Below, one piece after another: positions 44,370-53,429 of a stretch of DNA of 64,000 nt (positions within the stretch are counted from its first letter, which is position 1; every line of letters starts with the position of its first letter). The position numbers were made by a program, and so were the translations under genes. Under the pieces are notes generated by a model. It saw only the letters and a program-made list of their open reading frames with translations, was not told where the DNA came from and did not search any database. This stretch comes from Klebsiella huaxiensis (GTDB taxonomy: Bacteria; Pseudomonadota; Gammaproteobacteria; Enterobacterales; Enterobacteriaceae), in assembly GCF_003261575.2 (NCBI RefSeq), contig NZ_CP036175.1:806001-870000 (forward strand), in the 5' to 3' direction.

Positions 44370-44951
44370 TTAACCAAAAATTTCTGCCAGATGCTTGCGA
44401 TATTCTGCGGTATAACGCGGAACATCAGGCATTTTGATCACATCGTTGGCGATGAAGGTCGGCAGGGCGCTCATCCCAAGGAACTGGTTGGCTTTGTGGA
44501 ACGGCAGGTAAACGCCGTCGACGCCAACGCCGTGGAAGAACTGATCTTCATCGGTGAAAGCGTCCATTGGCGCGTTCCAGGTCAGTGATAACATGTACTT
44601 TTTGCCCTGAATCAGGCCGCCGGAACCATATTTCTTGCTGGCATCGGAGCGGGTACGACCATCGCTGGCGTACAGGGCACCATGGCCTTCGGTAAACACG
44701 TCGTCGATGTACTTTTTCACCGTCCACGGCGCGCCCATCCACCAGCCAGGCATCTGCCAGATAACCACATCGGCCCAGAGAAAATTCTGCACTTCTTCTT
44801 TAATATCGTATTCGCTCTCGGCGCGGACGACCTTAACATCATGCCCGGCGTCGCGCAGGTAACCTTCCGCGACCTCGGTCAGGGTGTCATTCAACTGGCC
44901 ATTAGAGTGGGCGAATTTTTTCGCGCCGTTGATAATCAGAATGTTGCTCAT
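44370..44951 (-). CDS. mdaB: NADPH:quinone oxidoreductase MdaB
   Basis: A 193-residue flavodoxin-fold protein, identical in length to E. coli MdaB. The FMN/FAD-binding N-terminus reads ILIINGAKKFAHSNGQLN, and IWQMPGWWMGAPWTVKKYID near residue 64 is the conserved quinone-reductase segment. It carries out two-electron reduction of quinones, avoiding semiquinone radicals. Third in qseB-qseC-mdaB-ygiN. Confidence 0.97.
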   Translation of the reverse strand: MSNILIINGAKKFAHSNGQLNDTLTEVAEGYLRDAGHDVKVVRAESEYDIKEEVQNFLWADVVIWQMPGWWMGAPWTVKKYIDDVFTEGHGALYASDGRTRSDASKKYGSGGLIQGKKYMLSLTWNAPMDAFTDEDQFFHGVGVDGVYLPFHKANQFLGMSALPTFIANDVIKMPDVPRYTAEYRKHLAEIFG

Positions 44952-45057
44952 TTTTCATCCTCAAGTTTGCAATTTTGTCGCTGATTTTACCCCGCGGGGC
45001 GGAGCGGTAAAATGAGCAAAATGTGCAAAGTCTTTTGCTTTTTTAGCAATAATTCTG

Positions 45058-46407
45058 CTACCAGCGAATGCGTGCCTCGAAGCCACCGCCTCGGACATTA
45101 GCAAAACTGGCCGTCATGCTGTGCAGCGCGGCGATGCGTTGGACAATGGACAATCCCAGACCGCTACCCGGTTGGTCCTGACCGGGAGGGCGATAAAAGC
45201 GCTCGCCAATACGCGCCAGCGCTTCGGCGCTGATGCCGGGGCCGTTGTCGCGCACGCAAAATTCACGTGCATTCAGCGTGATATCGACCTGGCTGCCTGC
45301 GGGGCTATAGCGCACGGCGTTATCCAGAAGGTTACGCACCAGCAGGCTCAGTAACAGTGGCTGGCCGGTTCGCATGATGTTGGTGGCGCTCAAATGCAGA
45401 CGCAGCTCGATGCCGGCCTGCTGCGCGCTGTGGTACATCTCCATAACCGCCGATTGAAGCAGTTCATCGATAGCGATCGTCTGGACATCATCAAGCTGCG
45501 CCAGCGAATCCAGGCGTGATAAGGTCAGGAGCTGATCGACCAGCCGGGTTGCGCGGTCAATACCCTGGTGAAGCTGCGTCAGCGCTTTATCCATGCCCTG
45601 AGCATCGTCTATGGAGAGCTGGGCGACTTCGGTCTGGACCTTCAGCGCCGCCAGCGGGCTGCGCAGTTCGTGGGCGGCATCGGAAGTGAAGCGTCGCTCA
45701 CGAGTCATGGTGTCATGCGTGCGCGTAAAGAGTTGATTCAGCGCGTCGACCAGCGGGCGAACTTCACTGGGAACATGGTCGGTATTGAGCGTTTCGGCGG
45801 AGTCCGGCGCGCGGGCACGTAGCGTGTGGGCCAATTTTTTTAGCGGGGCCAGCTCGCGGCTCAGCAGCACAATCAGCAGCAGGAACATCAGCGGTAGCGC
45901 AACCAGCCAGGGCGTGAGCTGAGAGGTAACGATATCCAGCGCCATCTCACGGCGATAATCCCACTCCTGGCCGACGACGATGCGATGGCGACCGTCGCGG
46001 GTAGTGAGCCACAGGAAGCGCCACTCATCGTCATCGTTACGTAAATAGCCGTCGCTAAATCCCTCACGATTCACGCCCCAGAGGATATCCTGACCGTTTT
46101 CACCATCGTTGAGCACCATCTTGCCGTCAGTGGTAAAGATAGCGAAAGCCAGCGCATCGTCGTCGAGATGCCCATGCTTAACCTTCTTTTTTGCCCGCAC
46201 TTGAGGAGTGAGAGTATGGAGCTCATCGAAATTCATTGCGCTAAGACGACGAGCGAACAGGAGTTGCTGGGTATCGAACAGCTTATCCAGTTTATCGGTG
46301 GTTTGTTGCCAGGCGATAAAACTGGCAATTCCCCAGGCGGCGCTGGTCAGCAGCAGAAAAAGGAGCGTCAGACGGACGCGCAAACTCAATCGGCCCAGTC
46401 GTTTCAT
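45058..46407 (-). CDS. qseC: Sensor histidine kinase QseC
   Basis: A 449-residue two-helix membrane kinase: helices near 12-33 and 166-185 enclose a periplasmic sensor. The phosphorylated histidine H246 is in TSDAAHELRSPLAALK. The ATPase domain has DNGPGISAEAL and GSGLGLSIVQRI. It senses signals described as autoinducer-3/adrenaline in E. coli and Salmonella, and phosphorylates QseB. Its ATG overlaps the qseB stop (ATGA). Confidence 0.98.
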   Translation of the reverse strand: MKRLGRLSLRVRLTLLFLLLTSAAWGIASFIAWQQTTDKLDKLFDTQQLLFARRLSAMNFDELHTLTPQVRAKKKVKHGHLDDDALAFAIFTTDGKMVLNDGENGQDILWGVNREGFSDGYLRNDDDEWRFLWLTTRDGRHRIVVGQEWDYRREMALDIVTSQLTPWLVALPLMFLLLIVLLSRELAPLKKLAHTLRARAPDSAETLNTDHVPSEVRPLVDALNQLFTRTHDTMTRERRFTSDAAHELRSPLAALKVQTEVAQLSIDDAQGMDKALTQLHQGIDRATRLVDQLLTLSRLDSLAQLDDVQTIAIDELLQSAVMEMYHSAQQAGIELRLHLSATNIMRTGQPLLLSLLVRNLLDNAVRYSPAGSQVDITLNAREFCVRDNGPGISAEALARIGERFYRPPGQDQPGSGLGLSIVQRIAALHSMTASFANVRGGGFEARIRW

Positions 46408-47063
46408 ACATCACCCAGGGTATAGCCGATACCGTGGACGGTGCGGATAAATTCGCTGCCGAGCTTGCGGCGTAGATGATGAACGTGCACTTCTATCGCG
46501 TTGCTGGAGACATCGTCATCCCAGTTATAGAGTTTTTCCTCGATAAGTTTGCGTGGAAGCACGCGCCCGGCATTGCGCATTAACAGTTCCAGTAAAGCGA
46601 ACTCTTTCGGCTTGAGCGGTAGATTTTCGCCATTCAGCGTGGTGGTGAGTCGGGTTGGGTCGAGGACAACATTACCGTGTCGCAGTTCGCTGCTGCTTTG
46701 GCCGTGGGCGCGGCGTATCAGCGCTTCGAGACGTGCAGCGACTTCAATTAACGCAAAAGGTTTGCAAAGATAGTCATCGGCGCCGAGCCGTAAGCCTTCG
46801 ACCCGCTGGCTGAGCGCGTCGCGGGCGGTGAGGATCAGTACCGGTTCATGGCGGCCTTTGTCGCGCCATTCGCGCAGGATATCCAGGCCGTCGATGCCGG
46901 GAAGCGTCAAGTCCAGAATAATGGCGTCATAAGGGGCGTTGTACAACGCGGCTTTCCCCTCTTCACCGCGGGTAAACCAGTCAATGCTGAAGCCCATTTT
47001 TGTCAGCCCGACTTTAATGCCGTCGCCAATCAGTTTGTCGTCTTCCACCACTAAAATGCGCAT
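46404..47063 (-). CDS. qseB: Response regulator QseB
   Basis: A 219-residue OmpR-type regulator. The start at 47063 gives MRILVVEDDKLIGDGIKVGL; the frame is open further up but not conserved. Phospho-acceptor D51 (IILDLTLPG), the K104-type lysine in YLCKPFALIE, and the winged-helix DNA-binding domain ending VHGIGYTLGDV. Cognate of QseC in a coupled pair. It faces ygiW across a 148-base region holding a direct-repeat box. Confidence 0.98.
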   Translation of the reverse strand: MRILVVEDDKLIGDGIKVGLTKMGFSIDWFTRGEEGKAALYNAPYDAIILDLTLPGIDGLDILREWRDKGRHEPVLILTARDALSQRVEGLRLGADDYLCKPFALIEVAARLEALIRRAHGQSSSELRHGNVVLDPTRLTTTLNGENLPLKPKEFALLELLMRNAGRVLPRKLIEEKLYNWDDDVSSNAIEVHVHHLRRKLGSEFIRTVHGIGYTLGDV

Positions 47064-47148
47064 TAGCCTGCTCCTGTGGCCCAATGAGATGAAAGCAGTA
47101 AAGCGCGTTGTCACGCGCGCTGTACAGCAATAAAATTTCTTTTTTCCA

Positions 47149-47165
47149 CTTAAGAAGTTGTTAAG
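47149..47165 (+). promoter_or_regulatory. PmrA/QseB-type direct repeat before ygiW
   Basis: CTTAAG-N5-GTTAAG (47149-47154 and 47160-47165) matches the YTTAAG-N5-YTTAAG pattern bound by PmrA and its relative QseB at all but one position. It lies in the qseB/ygiW divergent region, 50 bases before the ygiW start, and can serve as QseB activation site on either promoter. Confidence 0.6.
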
Positions 47166-47214
47166 TTTTGCCTTGTGTAATAGTGACGGTATAAACACAA
47201 AGGGAGAAAACATG

Positions 47215-47622
47215 ATGAAAAAGTTCGCCGCAATGACCGCTATTATCGCCTTAGTTTCTATGCCAGTCCTGGCTGCTGAACAGGGGGGCTTTTCCGGCCC
47301 AGGCTCCACGCAAACCAGCCAGACGACCATGCAAAACGGCGGGTTTATCGGCCCAAACGGTAGCGTCACGACGGTGGCTAATGCCAAATCTCTGCGTGAT
47401 GACACCTGGGTGACCCTGCGCGGTAAAATCGTCGAGCGTATTTCCGACGACCTGTATAAATTTCAGGACAGCTCCGGCACAGTCAACGTGGATATCGACC
47501 ATAAGCGCTGGAATGGCGTGACCGTGACTCCGCAGAATACGGTAGAGATTCAGGGCGAAGTCGATAAAGACTGGAACTCGGTAGAAATCGACGTGAAGCA
47601 GATTCGTAAAATCACGCCATAA
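47215..47622 (+). CDS. ygiW: OB-fold periplasmic stress protein YgiW (VisP)
   Basis: A 135-residue BOF-family protein. The start MKKFAAMTAIIALVSMPVLA is a signal peptide; an adjacent ATG at 47212 is an equally possible start. The mature part contains GGFSGPGS, GGFIGPNGSVTTV and the OB-fold segment DDTWVTLRGKIVERISDDLYKF. In Salmonella the homologue VisP binds peptidoglycan and affects virulence and lipid A modification under QseBC influence. A short Gly/Ser/Gln/Thr linker is five residues longer than in E. coli. Confidence 0.95.
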   Translation: MKKFAAMTAIIALVSMPVLAAEQGGFSGPGSTQTSQTTMQNGGFIGPNGSVTTVANAKSLRDDTWVTLRGKIVERISDDLYKFQDSSGTVNVDIDHKRWNGVTVTPQNTVEIQGEVDKDWNSVEIDVKQIRKITP

Positions 47623-47699
47623 TTTCCAGAATACATTCAGCAAGATCGGTCAGGAACCGCACACCTCGCTCTGTCAGAGTATGTTTCCGGGAGGATGCG

Positions 47700-48569
47700 A
47701 TGAACGATACTCATGTAAGCCCGGCCTATGCCGGGCGTTTTCAGCAAGTGTGCTTGTATATTGAACGTCATCTGGACAAGCCGCTATCGCTGGAGACGCT
47801 CAGTGCGATAGCCCACAGCTCGCCTTATCATTTTCACCGGCAATTCAGTGCATATAGCGGGGTACCGCTATATCGCTATATCCAGTGGCTACGCCTGCGT
47901 CGCGCCTGTTGGCGGCTGGCGTTTAATCCACAGGAAAAAATCATCGATATTGCCCTTGATGCGGGGTTTCAAAACCCGGAGTCGTTCAGCCGCGCCTTCC
48001 GCAGCGCGTTCGCGCAAAGCCCCAGCCAGTTTCGCCAACAGCCGGACTGGCGGGAATGGCATCGACGTGTGCCGAAACATACGCTACAGGAGCAATACCC
48101 GATGGATGTTAACATAATCCAGCTACCCACCACTCAGGTCGCGATGCTGCGGCACCGCGGCAGCCCTGATTTAGTCAATGAGACTGCCGGGAAGTTTATC
48201 GCCTGGCGTAAGGTGAGCGGCTTGTCCCCGGTCACCAGCTGCGAAACCTGGGGAGTTTCATGGGATGACCCCGCCGCGACACCGGCTGAAGATTTTCGTT
48301 TCGATATTTGCGGTACGGTCAATCAGCCGGTACCGGAAAACGCTTTTGGCGTGGTGAACGGAGAAATTCCCGGCGGACGCTGCGCGGTTGTGCGTCATCA
48401 CGGCTCGCTGGATACGCTCGCGCAGAGTATTTGGTTTCTTTATCGCGATTGGTTGCCCGCTTCGGGTGAGTCGCTACGTGATTTTCCGGTTTTCTTTCGC
48501 TACCTCAATTTTGTGCATGAGGTGGGGGAGCATGAGCTGCAGACGGACGTTTATCTGCCGCTGAACTGA
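47700..48569 (+). CDS. AraC-family regulator with C-terminal GyrI-like domain
   Basis: A 289-residue protein. Residues 12-112 form an AraC/XylS double helix-turn-helix (IERHLDKPLSLETLSAIAHS, then FSRAFRSAFAQSPSQFRQ). From about 134 it is a GyrI-like (SOUL/Rob C-terminal type) effector domain: MDVNIIQLPTTQVAMLRHRG, later GEIPGGRCAVVRHHGS. In E. coli the equivalent place holds ygiV, a protein of about 160 residues that has only the GyrI-like part. Here the full regulator exists, so it should bind DNA and sense a small molecule. Shine-Dalgarno GGGAGG lies just before the ATG. Confidence 0.92.
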   Translation: MNDTHVSPAYAGRFQQVCLYIERHLDKPLSLETLSAIAHSSPYHFHRQFSAYSGVPLYRYIQWLRLRRACWRLAFNPQEKIIDIALDAGFQNPESFSRAFRSAFAQSPSQFRQQPDWREWHRRVPKHTLQEQYPMDVNIIQLPTTQVAMLRHRGSPDLVNETAGKFIAWRKVSGLSPVTSCETWGVSWDDPAATPAEDFRFDICGTVNQPVPENAFGVVNGEIPGGRCAVVRHHGSLDTLAQSIWFLYRDWLPASGESLRDFPVFFRYLNFVHEVGEHELQTDVYLPLN

Positions 48570-48597
48570 AGGATGATCGCTGAATTCCTCAACTGGC

Positions 48598-48624
48598 CTA
48601 ACGCCCTGTGACTCAGGGCGTTAG
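48598..48624. terminator. Hairpin after the AraC/GyrI gene
   Basis: CTAACGCCCTG pairs with CAGGGCGTTAG around a five-base loop, 28 bases past the stop and before parC. A T run is missing, so termination efficiency is uncertain. Confidence 0.65.
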
Positions 48625-48691
48625 ATAAGGTATTATCGCCGGTAGTTTTGCCGTCCGAACGGCCGGTATGCAGATTGAGGATCCACGATTA

Positions 48692-50950
48692 ATGAGCGAT
48701 ATGGCAGAGCGCCTTGCGCTGCATGAATTTACGGAAAACGCTTACCTGAACTATTCCATGTACGTCATCATGGACAGGGCGTTACCGTTTATTGGCGATG
48801 GCCTGAAACCGGTCCAGCGTCGCATCGTCTATGCGATGTCTGAACTGGGGCTGAACGCCAGCGCAAAGTTTAAAAAGTCCGCCCGTACCGTCGGCGACGT
48901 GCTGGGTAAATATCATCCGCACGGCGATAGCGCATGCTATGAAGCGATGGTGCTGATGGCTCAGCCGTTCTCTTACCGCTACCCGCTGGTAGACGGCCAA
49001 GGGAACTGGGGCGCGCCGGACGATCCGAAATCCTTCGCCGCGATGCGTTATACCGAATCCCGTTTGTCGAAGTATGCTGAGCTGCTGCTGAGCGAATTGG
49101 GGCAGGGCACCGTCGACTGGGTTCCAAACTTCGACGGCACCATGCAGGAGCCGAAAATGCTGCCTGCGCGTTTGCCGAACATTCTGCTGAACGGCACGAC
49201 CGGCATTGCCGTCGGGATGGCGACGGATATTCCGCCGCATAACCTGCGCGAAGTGGCCAGGGCGGCGATCACCCTGATTGAAAAACCGCAGACCTCGCTG
49301 GATGAGCTGCTGGATATTGTGCAGGGGCCGGATTACCCGACGGAAGCGGAAATCATTACTCCGCGTGCCGAGATCCGTAAAATCTACCAGAACGGCCGTG
49401 GTTCTGTGCGCATGCGTGCGGTGTGGACCAAAGAGGACGGCGCGGTGGTGATTAGCGCCCTGCCGCACCAGGTCTCTGGCGCAAAAGTGCTGGAGCAAAT
49501 CGCTGCCCAGATGCGCAATAAGAAGCTGCCGATGGTCGATGACCTGCGCGACGAATCGGATCATGAAAACCCGACCCGTCTGGTGATCGTCCCGCGCTCC
49601 AACCGCGTCGATATGGAGCAGGTAATGAATCACCTGTTCGCGACGACCGATCTGGAAAAGAGCTATCGTATCAACCTGAATATGATAGGTCTGGATAACC
49701 GTCCGGCGGTGAAAAACCTGCTGGAAATCCTCTCTGAATGGCTGACCTTCCGTCGCGATACTGTGCGGCGTCGTCTGAGCTACCGTCTGGAGAAAGTCCT
49801 CAAGCGCCTGCATATCCTTGAAGGTTTGCTGGTAGCGTTCCTGAATATCGATGAAGTTATCGAAATTATCCGCCATGAAGATGAACCAAAGCCGGCCCTG
49901 ATGTCGCGCTTCGGCATTAGCGAAACTCAGGCGGAAGCGATTCTGGAGTTAAAACTGCGTCATCTCGCCAAGCTGGAAGAGATGAAGATTCGCGGTGAGC
50001 AGAACGAGCTGGAAAAAGAACGCGACCACCTGCAGTCTATTCTGGCCTCTGAACGTAAGATGAATAACCTGCTGAAGAAAGAGCTGCAGGCCGATGCCGA
50101 CGCCTTTGGCGACGAGCGTCGCTCGCCGCTGCGCGAGCGTGAAGAAGCGAAGGCGATGAGCGAACATGACATGCTGCCATCAGAGCCTGTGACTATCGTA
50201 CTGTCGCAGAGCGGTTGGGTGCGTAGCGCCAAAGGTCATGATATCGACGCGCCGGGGCTGAACTATAAAGCCGGTGATAGCTTTAAATCGGCAGTGAAAG
50301 GCAAAAGTAATCAACCAGTGGTGTTTATTGATACCACCGGGCGCAGCTATGCAGTTGATCCGATCACCTTGCCATCCGCACGTGGTCAGGGTGAGCCGCT
50401 CACCGGCAAGCTGACGCTGCCGCCGGGCGCGACGGTTGAACATATGCTGATGGAGTCCGATGAGCAGAAGCTGCTGATGGCTTCCGATGCAGGCTACGGT
50501 TTTATTTGTACCTTTAACGACCTGGTCGCCCGCAACCGCGCCGGTAAGACGTTGATTAGCCTTCCGGATAACGCGCACGTGATGCCGCCGCTGGTTATTG
50601 AGGATGAATCCGATATGCTGCTGGCTATCACTGCTGCCGGGCGTATGCTGATGTTCCCGGTCAGCGATTTGCCGCAGTTGTCGAAAGGTAAAGGTAACAA
50701 GATTATCAATATTCCATCGGCAGAAGCGGCTTCCGGTCAGGATAGCCTGGCGCATCTGTTTGTTCTGCCGCCGCAAAGTACGCTGACTATTCATGTCGGT
50801 AAGCGGAAAATTAAACTGCGTCCGGAAGAACTGCAGAAAGTTACCGGTGAGCGCGGTCGTCGCGGTTCTCTGATGCGCGGACTGCAGAAAATTGACCGGG
50901 TGGACATTGATTCACCGCGTCGCCCTTCAACAGGCGACAGCGAAGAGTAG
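48692..50950 (+). CDS. parC: DNA topoisomerase IV subunit A (ParC)
   Basis: A 752-residue protein counted from MSDMAERLALHEFTEN, as in E. coli; an ATG eight codons upstream is not conserved. The DNA-cleaving tyrosine is Y120 (FAAMRYTES). The quinolone-resistance region carries S80 and E84 (HPHGDSACYEA), the susceptible wild-type state. The C-terminal beta-pinwheel follows about residue 500. With ParE it unlinks replicated chromosomes. Confidence 0.99.
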   Translation: MSDMAERLALHEFTENAYLNYSMYVIMDRALPFIGDGLKPVQRRIVYAMSELGLNASAKFKKSARTVGDVLGKYHPHGDSACYEAMVLMAQPFSYRYPLVDGQGNWGAPDDPKSFAAMRYTESRLSKYAELLLSELGQGTVDWVPNFDGTMQEPKMLPARLPNILLNGTTGIAVGMATDIPPHNLREVARAAITLIEKPQTSLDELLDIVQGPDYPTEAEIITPRAEIRKIYQNGRGSVRMRAVWTKEDGAVVISALPHQVSGAKVLEQIAAQMRNKKLPMVDDLRDESDHENPTRLVIVPRSNRVDMEQVMNHLFATTDLEKSYRINLNMIGLDNRPAVKNLLEILSEWLTFRRDTVRRRLSYRLEKVLKRLHILEGLLVAFLNIDEVIEIIRHEDEPKPALMSRFGISETQAEAILELKLRHLAKLEEMKIRGEQNELEKERDHLQSILASERKMNNLLKKELQADADAFGDERRSPLREREEAKAMSEHDMLPSEPVTIVLSQSGWVRSAKGHDIDAPGLNYKAGDSFKSAVKGKSNQPVVFIDTTGRSYAVDPITLPSARGQGEPLTGKLTLPPGATVEHMLMESDEQKLLMASDAGYGFICTFNDLVARNRAGKTLISLPDNAHVMPPLVIEDESDMLLAITAAGRMLMFPVSDLPQLSKGKGNKIINIPSAEAASGQDSLAHLFVLPPQSTLTIHVGKRKIKLRPEELQKVTGERGRRGSLMRGLQKIDRVDIDSPRRPSTGDSEE

Positions 50951-50960
50951 AGTAAAGTGA

Positions 50961-50988
50961 GCCTTCCTCGCGGTTAAGTGAGGAAGGC
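50961..50988. terminator. Hairpin after parC
   Basis: GCCTTCCTC (50961-50969) pairs with GAGGAAGGC (50980-50988). Only a weak U-rich stretch follows. Confidence 0.6.
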
Positions 50989-51036
50989 GAATATTTGCCG
51001 CAAAATCGTTGTTTATTCAGGCATTGCGATTAACAA

Positions 51037-51066
51037 TATCCACAAAATCATTCAAGATGCTCAATG
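51037..51066. repeat. Relic of one ERIC end
   Basis: TATCCACAAAATCATTCAAG and the following bases match the left end of the full ERIC at 5951-6077; the core and other end are absent. It lies between parC and plsC, just upstream of the probable plsC promoter. Confidence 0.5.
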
Positions 51067-51146
51067 CGCTTTGCCATGATTTCCGGTGCCTGCAATCTGC
51101 GAAACAGCGAGTATAATTCTAAGCGGTTTGGGTTTTAGAGGTAGCT

Positions 51147-51884
51147 ATGCTATTTATTTTTCGACTAATTATCGTTGTCATCTATTGTCTTCTGGTCTCC
51201 ATATTCGGCTGTATTTACTGTCTGTTCAGTCCGCGTAATCCTAAACATGTTGCGACCTTCGGCCATCTGTTTGGCAAGCTATCGCCGGTGTTCGGCCTGA
51301 AGGTAGAGCTGCGTAAGCCTGCGGATGCGGAAAGCTACGGCAAGGCCATCTATATCGCTAACCACCAGAACAATTATGATATGGTGACGGCATCGAAAAT
51401 CGTGCAGCCGCCGACGGTAACCGTGGGTAAAAAGAGCCTGGCTTGGATCCCGTTTTTCGGTCAGCTCTACTGGCTGACGGGGAATCTGCTGATTGACCGT
51501 AACAACCGCGCGAAAGCGCACGGCACCATCGCGGAAGTCGTGAACGCGTTTAAAGAACGTAACGTCTCTTTCTGGATGTTCCCGGAAGGGACCCGCAGCC
51601 GTGGTCGTGGCCTGCTGCCTTTTAAAACCGGTGCCTTTCATGCGGCGATTGCTGCTGGTGTGCCGATTATTCCAGTGTGCGTGTCCAATACATCGAATAA
51701 GATTAACCTCAATCGCCTGAACAATGGTCTGGTGATTGTAGAAATGCTGCCGCCGGTTGATACCAGCCAGTACGGGAAAGATGGCGTTCGCGCGCTGGCG
51801 ACGCACTGTCGCGAGCTGATGGCCGCCAAAATTGCCGAGCTGGACAAAGAAGTTGCTGAGCGCGAAGCAGCAGGAAAGAAATAA
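51147..51884 (+). CDS. plsC: 1-acylglycerol-3-phosphate acyltransferase PlsC
   Basis: A 245-residue inner-membrane enzyme. Catalytic NHQNNYD (H73, D78), the GTRSRG-containing FPEGTRSRGRGLLPF motif near residue 145, and VPIIPVCVSN are visible. The hydrophobic N-terminus (residues 1-27) anchors it. It adds the second acyl chain to make phosphatidic acid, following PlsY, also encoded here. Upstream of ftsP as in E. coli. Confidence 0.98.
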   Translation: MLFIFRLIIVVIYCLLVSIFGCIYCLFSPRNPKHVATFGHLFGKLSPVFGLKVELRKPADAESYGKAIYIANHQNNYDMVTASKIVQPPTVTVGKKSLAWIPFFGQLYWLTGNLLIDRNNRAKAHGTIAEVVNAFKERNVSFWMFPEGTRSRGRGLLPFKTGAFHAAIAAGVPIIPVCVSNTSNKINLNRLNNGLVIVEMLPPVDTSQYGKDGVRALATHCRELMAAKIAELDKEVAEREAAGKK

Positions 51885-51968
51885 CACAGGAAACGCCGCG
51901 AATAGCAGGCGTATTGCTGGCGGGAAACGAATTCCCTTATTGATTAGTCAGTATCTCACGGAGTTAAT

Positions 51969-53381
51969 ATGTCACTCAGTCGGCGTCAGTTTATTAAGGC
52001 TTCAGGCGTTGCGCTGTGCGCAGGCGCTGCGCCACTGAAGGCACAGGCCGCTGGCCAACAGCCTGCGTTGCCGATCCCTCCGCTGCTGGAGTCCCGGCGC
52101 GGTCAGCCGCTGTTTTTGACTCTCCAACGTGCGCACTGGTCGTTCACACCCGGCACCCGTGCGTCGGTATGGGGAATCAACGGTCGCTATATGGGGCCGA
52201 CCATTCGCGTCTGGAATGGCGACGACGTGAAACTGATTTACAGCAACCGGTTAACGGAAAACGTCGCGATGACGATCCGTGGCCTGCAGGTTCCAGGACC
52301 GCTAATTGGTGGCGCGGCGCGCATGATGTCAGCCAACGCTGACTGGGCTCCGGTGCTGCCAATTCGTCAAAGCGCGGCGACGCTGTGGTATCAAGCCAAC
52401 ACGCCAAATCATATGGCGAAACAGGTCTACAACGGCCTCGCCGGGATGTGGCTGGTGGAAGATGACGTCAGTAAAAACCTGCCGATCCCTAATCACTATG
52501 GCGTTGATGATTTCCCGGTGATTATCCAGGACAAGCGTCTGGATAACTTTGGTACGCCGGAATACAGTGAACCCGGCAGCGGCGGCTTTGTCGGCGATAC
52601 GCTGTTGGTAAACGGCGTGCAAGGTCCGTTTGTTGAGGTATCGCGCGGCTGGGTACGGCTGCGCTTGCTGAATGCTTCCAACTCTCGCCGTTATCAGCTA
52701 CAGATGAGCGACGGCCGTTTGCTGCACGTTATCTCTGGCGATCAGGGGCTGCTCCCCGCACCGGTTTCGCTCAAGCAGCTGTCGCTGGCTCCCGGCGAGC
52801 GGCGAGAAATTCTGGTCGATATGACCAACGGCGATGAAGTGTCGATTACCTGTGGTGAAGCGGCAAGCATCGTTGATCGTATTCGCGGTTTCTTCGAGCC
52901 GTCGAGCATCCTGATTTCAACGCTCATTCTGACGCTGCGCCCGACAGGCCTGCTGCCGCTGGTGACCGATAGTTTGCCGGTGCGTTTGCTACCGACGGAA
53001 ATCCTGACCGGTGCGCCGATTCGCAGCCGAGACATTAGCCTGGGCGACGATCCGGGCATTAACGGCCAGCTGTGGGATCCGCAGCGTATCGATATTACCG
53101 CGCAGCAGGGAACCTGGGAGCGCTGGACGGTGCGTGCCGACCGCCCGCAGTCGTTCCATATTGAAGGGGTGATGTTCCAGGTACGTAACGTCAACGGCTC
53201 CGCGCCGTTCCCGGAAGACCGTGGCTGGAAAGATACCGTCTGGGTCGATGGGCAAGTGGAGCTGCTGGTATACTACGCTCAGCCTTCCTGGCCGCATTTC
53301 CCGTTCCAGTACTTAAGCCAGACGCTGGAGTTAGCCGACCGTGGCTCAATTGGCCAGATTCTGGTGAATCCGGCGCCTTAA
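51969..53381 (+). CDS. ftsP: Cell division protein FtsP (SufI)
   Basis: A 470-residue multicopper-oxidase-fold protein. It begins with a twin-arginine signal (SRRQFIKASGVALCAGA), with cleavage likely after AQA near residue 27. The three cupredoxin domains lack the usual copper-ligand histidine clusters, as in E. coli FtsP. It is exported folded through Tat and stabilises the divisome under stress. Ends before a hairpin shared with the convergent TRAP operon. Confidence 0.97.
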   Translation: MSLSRRQFIKASGVALCAGAAPLKAQAAGQQPALPIPPLLESRRGQPLFLTLQRAHWSFTPGTRASVWGINGRYMGPTIRVWNGDDVKLIYSNRLTENVAMTIRGLQVPGPLIGGAARMMSANADWAPVLPIRQSAATLWYQANTPNHMAKQVYNGLAGMWLVEDDVSKNLPIPNHYGVDDFPVIIQDKRLDNFGTPEYSEPGSGGFVGDTLLVNGVQGPFVEVSRGWVRLRLLNASNSRRYQLQMSDGRLLHVISGDQGLLPAPVSLKQLSLAPGERREILVDMTNGDEVSITCGEAASIVDRIRGFFEPSSILISTLILTLRPTGLLPLVTDSLPVRLLPTEILTGAPIRSRDISLGDDPGINGQLWDPQRIDITAQQGTWERWTVRADRPQSFHIEGVMFQVRNVNGSAPFPEDRGWKDTVWVDGQVELLVYYAQPSWPHFPFQYLSQTLELADRGSIGQILVNPAP

Positions 53382-53396
53382 AATATCACATCGAAA

Positions 53397-53419
53397 CGGG
53401 CCTGATACGATCGGGCCCG
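53397..53419. terminator. Hairpin between ftsP and the TRAP operon
   Basis: CGGGCCTGAT pairs with ATCGGGCCCG (one G-T pair) around a 3-base loop; lies between two convergent stop codons at 53381 and 53430. Confidence 0.65.
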
Positions 53420-53429
53420 GATACGGTTA

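Noticed and set aside
48782..49876. 364-codon open frame antisense to parC
   Set aside because: It is a shadow of the parC frame; composition is Arg/His/Gln-rich, with no start signals and no homology I recognise.
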